A stretch of 64,000 nt of DNA, from NCBI RefSeq assembly GCF_009002475.1, contig NZ_AP019860.1, positions 1,860,001-1,924,000 on the forward strand, read 5' to 3'. The translations under genes and the position numbers were made by a program. Positions 18,601 to 25,900 of the stretch are shown here, piece by piece. The stretch is from Candidatus Uabimicrobium amorphum. GTDB lineage: Bacteria; Planctomycetota; Uabimicrobiia; Uabimicrobiales; Uabimicrobiaceae. The notes under the pieces are model-generated. The model had not been told where the DNA came from. It saw nothing but the letters and a program-made list of their open reading frames with translations, and made no database searches. Positions within the stretch are counted from its first letter, which is position 1. Each line of letters opens with the position of its first letter.

Positions 18601-18957
18601 TTTGCCCCCAAAGAACGCTCCTCTTATCGCTTTATGGTGTCTTCACAAACACCGAAACTACAGCTATGGTGTTTTTCTCCCCATCACTTATCCCCTCTGC
18701 AATTTCGCGTACCCAATAAAAAATGGTACATGCTTACCGTGACATACAATGGGAGTAAAGCAAAATTTTACCTGGACGGGAAATGGAAAAGTTCTGTAAA
18801 CTTCTATGGAAAAATCGCTACGTCGCTCAATGATTTACACATTGGCTTCACTGATAGCCAACCAAAACCATTTGTATTCCGCGGGAAAATGGACGAGTTG
18901 CGTATTTACAATCGCGTTCTCACCGCCGAAGAAATAAAAAATCTTTATAAAAAATAA
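15604..18957 (+). CDS. Serine/threonine kinase with PQQ-like propeller and LamG-type C-terminus
   Basis: 1117 residues. Residues 1-60 are the helical N-terminal domain with two short repeats (ALNKGFINKQIL..., LQKNQLLTLEQI) shared with the kinase at 4228. Kinase domain about 70-330: GQGGMG (78-82), Lys99, HRD 184-186, DFG 203-205, all key residues present. A membrane segment at about 340-360 follows. The outer part has PQQ/Pyrrolo-quinoline-type propeller blades (for example YALDMHSGKTMWQFSG and YVGTKNGEFHCID) at about 395-720, then a beta-rich CBM-like region (about 755-900), and finally a concanavalin-like LamG_3 domain ending in DELRIYNRVLTAEEIKNLY. Laminin-G-like domains bind glycans or proteins, so this looks like a transmembrane receptor kinase for an extracellular sugar or protein. 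It is divergent from the ECF operon. Confidence 0.9.
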   Translation: MLSDQDKLFAQYALNKGFINKQILNHYLAQQHKSTLQDYLQKNQLLTLEQIATVHSDIQSSICPLRLERYTILGKIGQGGMGSVYKVNDQQLQRIVALKTISPESNYDIQRFLREARTMASLKHPNILSVIDLGVDGSGQPYFTMEYITGKTLKERPLSTRKIITIMIEVCKAIQYAHNQGVIHRDLKPSNIMLDGNKPIIMDFGLAKVNHDDKKLSKSNEVLGTLQYMPPEQALGRGNAIDHRSDIYSLGAILFYLLTGAPPFTGSSINVIFQLTQEPVKFTAKSKKRIPQKLQSICLKAMAKEKENRYQSAEELASDLDGFLQGKGVAAQKQKQVMTMKKFAFVFLGVVLLTTWFFATSYKPVMVTDKKQKVLSPELAPPKKSPQVISPTNPYVFRGDIARTGVYFTTDGNSQIQTDKSKAGTISSLNLTKDTLYYGSSYQKQYSLVARNKNLKIAWQDALSSPVASFPLIVENFIYVGTKNGEFHCIDIQNQFPKPHWSIQLNKAARFDSPIFYQGIVYVSDQTNCYALDMHSGKTMWQFSGNSMTSPAIYQEVLYIGDTNSLYALSPKSGRNLWETKTKVACTPAIHNDKIFYHSTTEAYCTDLKGKKLWSIPSQSNFKIQRLFAKGPVLYNDMVYWLAQCRIQRNKNYFSEIHAMQITDGKIKWQTVIPHKNSPLEQRRVQHAPILIEHAKNSGIFVVNKTASMFVLDYKSGKQMVHYQMLSPKKLNHINFLPILNRQTLYIPSRYKIEKRSLPKFLDKYRITEINEQSIEGEHFLVASKYIEDMNYWGSWSNGQHLRWHNDNKGQRIAFSFIAPQEGEYNIQAYFTLNKHYGKYKVTINDYQFLEDTSTIDLYAKENGYHRSQAQDLGLHKLRKGKNLFIIHCVGKNPRSRDYRFGLDNIVLQRKPSPKLPTSHLVAYLPFDNDCKDHSPFKNLVHNKGNVSISPGGVKGKCANFDGKSFLTLKEKMPLTQKFTFCVWLYHAGLEPLRPILSKFAPKERSSYRFMVSSQTPKLQLWCFSPHHLSPLQFRVPNKKWYMLTVTYNGSKAKFYLDGKWKSSVNFYGKIATSLNDLHIGFTDSQPKPFVFRGKMDELRIYNRVLTAEEIKNLYKK

Positions 18958-18992
18958 ACTCTCACAAAATATACTTTAGCGCAAAAAAATAA

Positions 18993-19021
18993 TTGACAAA
19001 GCATTGTGATTACCATATCTT
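18993..19021 (+). promoter_or_regulatory. Sigma-70-type promoter for the THX gene
   Basis: TTGACA (18993-18998) is a perfect -35 box. After exactly 17 bases comes TATCTT (19016-19021), four of six matches to the -10 consensus. It precedes the THX ribosomal protein gene by about 170 bases, leaving a long leader that includes a gggc/gccc hairpin at 19149-19160. Confidence 0.6.
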
Positions 19022-19192
19022 ATTAGCTTCTTATGCTTATCGATAACTGTACAACAGCAAACAGTTATTTTATTTTGATGAAACTACTGATAAAAACAGC
19101 CGTGTTACGTCAAAATTACAAACCATTTTGTTATGTAGTTCCGAAAAAGGGCAAAAGCCCGTATTTCAATTTTTATTTTTAGGAAGTCAATT

Positions 19193-19306
19193 ATGGGTCG
19201 TGGTGATCGTAGAACACGTCGTGGCAAAGTTGCCGCAGGAAGTTTTGGAAAATTCCGTCTAAAGAACAAGAACAAAGCAAAAAACAAAAAAGCTGAAGCA
19301 AAGTAA
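19193..19306 (+). CDS. Small ribosomal subunit protein bTHX
   Basis: A 37-residue, strongly basic protein beginning MGRGDRRTRRGKV and continuing GSFGKFR. This matches the Thx family (30S protein THX; typical start MGKGDKKTRRGK, then GtyGksR), which inserts in the head of the small ribosomal subunit and stabilises the RNA. AGGA lies just upstream of the ATG at workable spacing. The Lys-rich tail (NKNKAKNKKAEAK) extends beyond the shortest family members. A sigma-70 promoter at 18993 serves it, and the next gene starts 15 bases after its stop, perhaps co-transcribed. Confidence 0.85.
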   Translation: MGRGDRRTRRGKVAAGSFGKFRLKNKNKAKNKKAEAK

Positions 19307-19321
19307 AGTAAAGAGTAATAT

Positions 19322-20020
19322 ATGTTGATACAACAATTATATGCAGAAGCACAAAATACGCAAAATCCTCACGAATCGTTACAGAAATTCCAAAAATTGT
19401 TGCGATTGGTTGAAGCGCAATCTGGTCCCTTTGATATGGGAGTATGCGAAGTACTTACACACATTAGCGGGCGCCAATTTGATGTGGGGGATTACAAAAG
19501 TTGTATCGAATCAGCCAAAAAGGCGCTGAACATTTTAGTTTTTGAAAACGTAGAAGATAATGTTTTGCGTGCACAGCTTTACAATAACATTGGGATGAGT
19601 TACTGGGCTTTAAAAAATCAAGAGAAAGCCCAGGAACATTTCGAATACCTATGGCGCCTGTTGCAAAAGCAAGAAGATAAAGAATTGCTCAACTACGGCG
19701 TCGAAGACTACAAAAATTTTTGTTACCAAACGCAAAAATATGAAAAATTAGTTGAAATTGCCGATCACTTTAAAGTACCGGCAATCGTATATACCCACCT
19801 AAATAACAACCAGCCTGTTATTTTTGACAATTTAATTTTTTGTTGTACAGATCCTAAATATGCAAAGGAAAACGCGGGGTATCCTTTGGGAAAAGTAGTT
19901 TATTTCCAATTGATTCCTATTGCCATAGACAACAATGTGTCTTTATCTTTCGATAAAAACGACACCGAGCGCGAAAAGATAGAAAAATTTGCGCAAAGTC
20001 TATTTTCCTTTGATATATAA
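19322..20020 (+). CDS. TPR-repeat protein
   Basis: 232 residues. Helical repeat units are visible at about 35-75 (ISGRQFDVGDYKSCIESAKKAL) and 80-125 (LYNNIGMSYWALKNQEKAQEHF), matching the TPR consensus. The last 80 residues are mixed alpha/beta (PVIFDNLIFCCTDPKYAKENAGYPLGKV) and not recognised. No signal peptide or membrane segment. It follows the THX gene closely and may be read from the same promoter. Function unknown. Confidence 0.65.
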   Translation: MLIQQLYAEAQNTQNPHESLQKFQKLLRLVEAQSGPFDMGVCEVLTHISGRQFDVGDYKSCIESAKKALNILVFENVEDNVLRAQLYNNIGMSYWALKNQEKAQEHFEYLWRLLQKQEDKELLNYGVEDYKNFCYQTQKYEKLVEIADHFKVPAIVYTHLNNNQPVIFDNLIFCCTDPKYAKENAGYPLGKVVYFQLIPIAIDNNVSLSFDKNDTEREKIEKFAQSLFSFDI

Positions 20021-20270
20021 AATCGCGATCGTTGTAGTTTCTCAAAATAAAAATTCATATAGCAAATATGTATCTCATTCACTTCTGTGAACACCTCATA
20101 GCTATCACTCTCACTAATTTTACATAAACAACCACGTCGTTTATGTATTTATATTTTAATATTCAGATACAGTACTTGCAGAATTCATCAAACAAATCGT
20201 TAGTGCCAAACCAATACTTATTTATCAATAAAATTTAGGTTATGAATACAATTCAAAATGGAGAAAAAAA

Positions 20271-21311
20271 GTGAAATTTACAAAATCTGAGTACATTTGG
20301 CTTGATGGTGCGACACCTGCGGCTTTACGTTGTAAAACACGCATTCTTCCCTACATGGAAGAAGCGAAACTTGATTCATTTCCCGAATGGGGATATGATG
20401 GTTCATCAACATACCAAGCACAAGGCCACGCTTCAGATCTCGTTTTAAAACCCGTACACTTTATCAATGATCCGCTTCGTGGGCAAGGCCATTACCTCGT
20501 GTTATGCGAAGTCTTTGATGAACAAGGAAATCCACACGAAAGCAACACGCGTGCTAAGCTAAGAAAAGTATTGGATGCAGGTGGCCAAAACCACGAACCG
20601 TGGGTTGGTTTTGAACAAGAATACACATTTTTTAGTGGCCATGGTACTCCCCTTGGATGGCCACAAAAAGGATATCCAAAGCCACAGGGACCTTTTTATT
20701 GTAGTGTCGGTTCGGAAACTGCTTTTGGCAGAAAAATAGTGGAGCGCCATGCAGACGCTTGTATTGCGGCTGGAATTTGTATTTACGGTATCAATGCGGA
20801 GGTAATGCCTGGGCAATGGGAATTCCAAATAGGCTATCGCGGAATAGAAGGAGAGTCTGTTGACCCCTTAACTATTTCTGACCATGTATGGTTGGCAAGG
20901 TGGCTAATTCATCGCATTGCCGAAGACGAAAATGTAAGTGTTTCCTTTGACGCCAAGCCAGTAAAAGGCGACTGGAATGGAGCGGGGATGCACACCAATT
21001 TTTCGGTAAAAGAAACCCGTGAACAAGGTGGTTTAGAATTTATTCACCAGGCAATTAAATCTCTAGAAGAAAAACACATGGAACACATCGAAGTTTATGG
21101 ATATGGTTTAGAGGAACGTTTGACAGGATTACACGAAACTTGTCATATCACAGAATTTAAATCCGGTGTGTCTGACCGTGGAGCCTCGATTCGCATTCCT
21201 CTTCATGTAAAAGCCAAAGGCCATGGTTACTTTGAAGATCGTCGCCCCAGTGCCAACGCAGACCCTTATCAGGTGTCGCAACGTTTAGTTCAAACAGTAT
21301 GTAACTTGTAA
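20271..21311 (+). CDS. glnII: Glutamine synthetase, type II (eukaryote-like)
   Basis: ATP-dependent ligation of ammonia to glutamate. At 346 residues it has the length of the GSII class (eukaryotic and some bacterial enzymes), not the 470-residue GSI. Signature pieces include EWGYDGSST near residue 39, WVGFEQEYTF near 121 (metal-binding Glu), INAEVMPGQWEFQIG (about 181-195), GDWNGAGMHTNFS (about 241-253, the ATP-site segment) and the closing SIRIP and EDRRPSANADPY. The start is GTG at 20271, chosen because GGAG precedes it by seven bases; an ATG at 20258 is out of frame. It is a single gene followed by a terminator. GSII is not adenylylated like GSI, so control is probably transcriptional; I found no sigma-54 promoter in the 250 bases upstream. 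Confidence 0.96.
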   Translation: MKFTKSEYIWLDGATPAALRCKTRILPYMEEAKLDSFPEWGYDGSSTYQAQGHASDLVLKPVHFINDPLRGQGHYLVLCEVFDEQGNPHESNTRAKLRKVLDAGGQNHEPWVGFEQEYTFFSGHGTPLGWPQKGYPKPQGPFYCSVGSETAFGRKIVERHADACIAAGICIYGINAEVMPGQWEFQIGYRGIEGESVDPLTISDHVWLARWLIHRIAEDENVSVSFDAKPVKGDWNGAGMHTNFSVKETREQGGLEFIHQAIKSLEEKHMEHIEVYGYGLEERLTGLHETCHITEFKSGVSDRGASIRIPLHVKAKGHGYFEDRRPSANADPYQVSQRLVQTVCNL

Positions 21312-21319
21312 TTCTTTAT

Positions 21320-21354
21320 GCAAAGGTGTCGTGTATCCGACATGGCACCTTTGC
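21320..21354 (+). terminator. Terminator of glnII
   Basis: Arms gcaaaggtg (21320-21328) and cacctttgc (21346-21354) pair perfectly, with an inner tcg/cga extension and a bulge. A short T-rich tail follows. Placed nine bases after the glnII stop codon. Confidence 0.8.
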
Positions 21355-21362
21355 TTTATTTG

Positions 21363-21446
21363 AGATTCATTATCGATAATAGTACCTATCGGTACTCCCT
21401 GTTTGGCTTCATAAGCCAAACAGGAGAAATCACTCATGATGAATCT
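21363..21446. other. Long imperfect cruciform between glnII and the yghU relic
   Basis: A nested inverted repeat. The inner stem pairs 21398-21409 with 21413-21424 around a 3-base loop (12 bp). The outer arms agattcat (21363-21370) and atgaatct (21439-21446) also pair. It could terminate the minus-strand transcript of the neighbouring gene pair or be a small palindromic element. Confidence 0.5.
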
Positions 21447-21451
21447 TTCAT

Positions 21452-21529
21452 TTAACTCTTAACATCAAAATCACTAGCATCTTGGTATTCAACCATTTGT
21501 TCTTCCTCAGTTTTCTTTTGGTGCCAGAC
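21452..21529 (-). pseudogene. 3' relic of a second yghU-like GST gene
   Basis: Translated on the minus strand this stretch gives 25 residues (VWHQKKTEEEQMVEYQDAS followed by DFDVKS) and a stop. This is clearly homologous to the last 22 residues of the intact YghU-type protein at 22085-22936, which reads VWGPEEEQMAERHDASDFES and ends KG. The rest of the gene is absent: the yciI-like gene begins its 3' end 21 bases away. A duplication or a recombination event that removed most of one copy is implied. Confidence 0.75.
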
Positions 21530-21550
21530 TAAAAGACAAAAGTGCATAAA

Positions 21551-21835
21551 TTAAGAACGCAAAGAAACGCGAAACGGTTTTACTTCACCACAAAACACTT
21601 TGTTTTGAACACAAGGGTCGTTTTGCATGATTTCCATTGCCTGTACTTCGGATTCAACTTCCACTATTGCAATTCCTAGAGAGCCATCTTCACAAGGCCC
21701 TGCCAGTAACAGTTTTTTTTCGGCAAGTAAGTTTTGTAAGTAAGAAAAGTGCTGCCCTAAAATTTGCTGCTCTTGTTCACTCATTGTGTTGATAAAATTA
21801 TCTCTTGTTGGTTTGTACATGATTAAATATGCCAT
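21551..21835 (-). CDS. YciI-family protein
   Basis: 94-residue dimeric ferredoxin-like alpha-beta barrel protein of the YciI/YCII family. Typical features are the N-terminal LIMYKPTRDNF strand, the LLLAGPCEDGSLGIAIVEV core (residues about 41-60) and the AMEIMQNDPCVQNKVF helix with DP motif. Functions in the family vary and the biological role is generally unknown. No strong Shine-Dalgarno sequence precedes the ATG. It sits between the tandem palindromic repeats and the yghU relic. Confidence 0.85.
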   Translation of the reverse strand: MAYLIMYKPTRDNFINTMSEQEQQILGQHFSYLQNLLAEKKLLLAGPCEDGSLGIAIVEVESEVQAMEIMQNDPCVQNKVFCGEVKPFRVSLRS

Positions 21836-21860
21836 TTTGTTTTTTCTATTTCCTTTATGG

Positions 21861-22030
21861 TGTCATCCCTGCAAAAGCAGGGATCCAGCGTTTACAAGTC
21901 CACTTTACATTGCTGGTTTCCCGCTTACGCGGGAATGACATTGCTATCGTGTCATCCCTGCAAAAGCAGGGATCCAGCGTTTACAAGTCCACTTTACATT
22001 GCTGGTTTCCCGCTTACGCGGGAATGACAT
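21861..22030. repeat. Two perfect tandem copies of an 81-bp palindromic repeat
   Basis: Copies at 21861-21941 and 21950-22030 are identical, separated by eight bases. Each begins TGTCATCCCTGC, has a GCAGGGATCCA half that pairs with it, and ends in a second hairpin ...CCCGC TTACGCGGGAATGACA. The ends form an inverted repeat (TGTCAT/ATGACA). The same end sequences recur in the 56940-57081 element. The design matches the widespread small mobile palindromes found in many bacterial intergenic regions. Apparent open frames inside are not genes. Confidence 0.85.
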
Positions 22031-22084
22031 AAGTTTGAATGACATGGATTTTTATGCATTAAATCCTAGGCGTGAACGATTTTT

Positions 22085-22936
22085 CTAACCTTTTGACTCA
22101 AAATCGCTGGCATCGTGGCGTTCCGCCATTTGTTCTTCCTCAGGCCCCCACACGCGATTCACTCTTCTTCCACGTTGCACCGCGGGACGTTTTTCAATTT
22201 CCTCTGTCCAGCGCACGACATTTTTATATGACTTCACATCAAGAAATTCGGCAGCATCGTATAATTTTCCGAGCACAAGGCCCCCATACCACGGCCAGAT
22301 TGCCATATCGGCAATAGAATATTCCTCCCCCGCCATGTAAGCATTATCGGCTAAATGACGATCTAGTACATCCAATTGGCGTTTTACCTCCATCGCAAAT
22401 CGATCAATGCAATACTCTATTTTCATCGGAGCGTAGTTATAAAAATGCCCGAAGCCACCTCCTAAATAGGGAGCAGATCCCATTTGCCAAAATAACCAAT
22501 TCAGACACTCGGTGCGCCCTGCAGGAGTTTTGGGTATAAAGTGTCCAAATTTTTCCGCTAGATACATAAGTATAGAACCTGACTCAAATACACGTGTTAC
22601 GGGGGAAGTGGAGTGGTCCATTAATGCCGGAATTTTAGAATTGGGATTTGCGGCGACAAAACCACTAGAAAATTGATCACCTTCACCGATATGAATCAGA
22701 TATGCGTCGTACTCCGCGTTGGATTCGCCAAGCTCTAATAGTTCTTCGAGCATAATGGTGACTTTCTGTCCATTTGGCGTTGCTAATGAATATAATTGAA
22801 AGGGATGTTTGCCTACGGGCAAATCTTTTTCATGTGTGGCTCCGGCAATAGGACGGTTGATGTTGGCAAATTTTCCCCCACTACCTTTTTTCCATTCCCA
22901 AACTTTTGGCGGTTGATATTCATTGGTTTCTGACAT
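22085..22936 (-). CDS. yghU: Glutathione S-transferase family protein, YghU-like
   Basis: 283 residues, close to the length of E. coli YghU, a nu-class GST-like disulfide-bond reductase. A YghU-specific N-terminal extension (residues 1-45, with NRPIAGATHEKDLPVGKHP) precedes the thioredoxin-like GST_N domain (PFQLYSLATPNGQKVTIMLEE, about 46-130; ESG at 118-120) and the all-helical C-terminal domain (about 140-260, WLFWQMGSAPYLGGGFGHF). Such enzymes use two glutathiones and protect against peroxides. The C-terminus shares clear homology with a relic at 21452-21529. It shares its direction with yciI but the tandem repeat separates them. Confidence 0.92.
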   Translation of the reverse strand: MSETNEYQPPKVWEWKKGSGGKFANINRPIAGATHEKDLPVGKHPFQLYSLATPNGQKVTIMLEELLELGESNAEYDAYLIHIGEGDQFSSGFVAANPNSKIPALMDHSTSPVTRVFESGSILMYLAEKFGHFIPKTPAGRTECLNWLFWQMGSAPYLGGGFGHFYNYAPMKIEYCIDRFAMEVKRQLDVLDRHLADNAYMAGEEYSIADMAIWPWYGGLVLGKLYDAAEFLDVKSYKNVVRWTEEIEKRPAVQRGRRVNRVWGPEEEQMAERHDASDFESKG

Positions 22937-22961
22937 GTTGTTGCCTTTCTTTGATTAAGTG

Positions 22962-25900
22962 TTAACGAAACATATAACGAGTGGCTTCCACCTCTGTTAT
23001 CGTTGAATCTTTTGTGATGCGTAGACCAAATAGGATTTCAGTAATTTTTTGTGGATCTTCTCTTAAAAAATACTCAATTAAACTTCCCGCCACATCTAAA
23101 CGAAAATTAAAGGGCGATTGGCTTTTTAACGGAATATTCTGCATATTGGTTTTGACCCAAATGGGCAACTGTAATTTTTGCAAATTGTGATGAGAGGAAA
23201 AGTTAATCGGCCACATACGAATAGAACCATCTTCGGAAGCCGAAGCAAGAGTTTTTCCATCTGGCGAAAAGTCTAACCAATAAATCGGACCATTGTGCGC
23301 TTTAATTTTACGTTTGAGAGTAGAAGTTTTTATTTCCCACAAAAAAATATGCCCGCTATAGGACGACGTCACTAAGAATTGTTCATCGGGACTGAAAGTC
23401 GCAGAACCGGCGCTAGAATTTGTGTTAAATTGATTCACCTGTACGCCTTTTTTGACATCCCACAAGCGAATGGTTTGGTCAATGGATGCCGAGGCGAGTA
23501 GAGTACCCGAAGGATTGAATTCTAACCAGTATCCTGGAGCTAGGTGACCGCGCAATTTTTTTACCGGTGTTTGTTGTTCCGCATCCCATATACCAATGAC
23601 TTTGTCGTGAGCAAACGTTGCGATTGTTTTACCGTCCGCGGCAATCGCTACCGCATAGACAAAATCAGTATGTCCGTATAAAACCTTTAGGCATTTTCCT
23701 GTCGTGATATCCCACAAGCGCAAAGTGTGATCGGCAGATACGCTTGCTAAAGTACGGTTATCAGGACTCATCGCAATGTTATATACTTCCTCTTCGTGCC
23801 CTTCCATCACGAATTCCACCTTCCCCGAAGCGATGTCCCACACACGTATCGTTTTGTCCGAGGAGCACGAAATTATTTTGTCATTTTTATCGTTAAAAAT
23901 AGCTGTTTTTACACGGTCGCTATGCCCGGAAAGATATCTACGCGTATTTTTTTCGGTGTTGTATATACATACACGACTATCCCCGCCGGCGGATATCAAA
24001 TTTTTGCCGTCTTTGCTAAAAATAGCCGAGTAGACTTCTTCTTTGTGCAAGCGTAACTTGCGTTGTAGTTGTGGAAGATCCATGCTCCACAAACGCAACG
24101 TGCGGTCTTCGGAACACGACACCAAAAGCTCTCCATCTCTCGAAACTTCGATATCAACCACGATATCGCGGTGGCCGCGTAACTCTTTCATCTCACGATA
24201 CGCATCGAGATCCCATATCCGAATCGTTTTGTCTTCCGAGGCGGAAATTAAGACATTTTTTTGTGGATGAAAACATACATCGTACACAATATCTTCGTGC
24301 CCTTTTAGCTCTTCCATTTGCTTTCCGGAAGCAATGTCCCATATTTTTATTACCGTATCTTCTGAACTCGATGCAATTCTCTTGTTGTCAAGGCTAAGAG
24401 CAACTCCAAACACAATATTGCTGTGTCCACGAAACGTTTTGAGTACTTTACCCGTCTTCAGTTCCCACAATTTAACGGTTTTGTCATACGATCCCGAAAC
24501 GATAAAGCGTTCATCATCGCTAAAGATGGCTTTGGTAACGATGTGCTCATGACCTGAAAAAGTACGAAGTAGCTTGCGCGTTTTTACATCCCAAAGTTTC
24601 GCTGTCATGTCTTCGGATGCAGAGAGCAAATAACGACCACTTTTACTATATTGCACAGATAGAACCGCCTCTTCGTGCCCTAAAAAGGTATGCAAAACAT
24701 TGTGTTTCTCCAAGTCCCATAATTTTATGGTTTTATCAAAAGAAGCAGAGGCCAACGTCTTGCCATCTGGGCTAAAGGTGATGCAATTCACTTCCGCGTC
24801 GTGGCCAACAAATACACCTTGATGTTCTCCTGTGGTGGTGTCCCACAAACGTATCGTCTTGTCATGCGAAGCGGAAGCGACAAATTTTTGTTGCGGATGA
24901 AAAGCTACCGAGTAAACATAATGTACGTGACCTTTAACTTCACTTATTTGTTGACGTTTTTCGAGATCCCATAGACGAACAGTTTTATCTTCCGAAGCGG
25001 AAACCAATGTTTTGCCGTCGCGATTGAAGTGCACGTCCGTAATTGCACCGAGGTGCCGCGCAAAAGTATGACGTATTTCATAGTTCACTAAATCAAGGAC
25101 ATAAACTTTGCCATCATTTCCCGCAAGTGCGGCAATTTTTTTTGCGCCACTAACAGATATATCATTCACAATGTAATCGTTCGTTATCGTTTTGAGCTCT
25201 TTTTGGCGATTCACATCGTAAAACTTTATCTTTTTGTCGCGAGAGGCCGAAATGAGAGTTTCCCCGAAAAACGCAATGTCTGTCACAATGTCTTCGTGAT
25301 AAATAAACTTTTCCTTGCGCTGAAAAGAATTCACATCCCAAAAATAAATACAACGATCTTTTCCGCAGGAAGCAAGTGTTTTATCTCCCCAAAAATCAAT
25401 GTCCGTTACCGCCGATTTGTGCGCGGTTATTTTCTTGAGTAACTTGCCTGTTGCCATTTCCCAAAAGCAAATAGAACCATCCTCAGAACTCGAAACCAAC
25501 CATTCATTATTGGCGGACAACTCAATATCGGTAATGGTGCGCTTGTGGCCACGCAAAACGCGAATTAATTTACCATTGCCACTATCCCACAGACGAATTG
25601 TGTTGTCTTGAGAGGCAGAGATCAGAATATCTTTTTTCGCAAAAACAATGCTTGTTACTCCTCCAAAGTGACCGCTAATGGAGAGTAATTTATGACCGTT
25701 CGTTCCCCAAAGATCAATGTCCCCGCTTTCCAAGGCTGTGGCAAGTACCGATTCATCACTATTGAACGCTAACTTATTGGCGGCAATCGCAAAATCTCGC
25801 GATTCCCATAAAAGTCCGTAACGAAACAAAGCGGTGCGCACATGACTGTAAGCTTGTTCTTGAATAATTTTCGCCTTCTTACTGCCTAGGTCCTGTACAA

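Noticed and set aside
20021-20270. Possible sigma-54 promoter for glnII
   Set aside because: No GG-N10-GC pair at -24/-12; only A+T-rich DNA.
21829-22032. 67-residue open frame in the tandem repeats
   Set aside because: It arises from the two identical 81-bp palindromic repeats read through in one frame.
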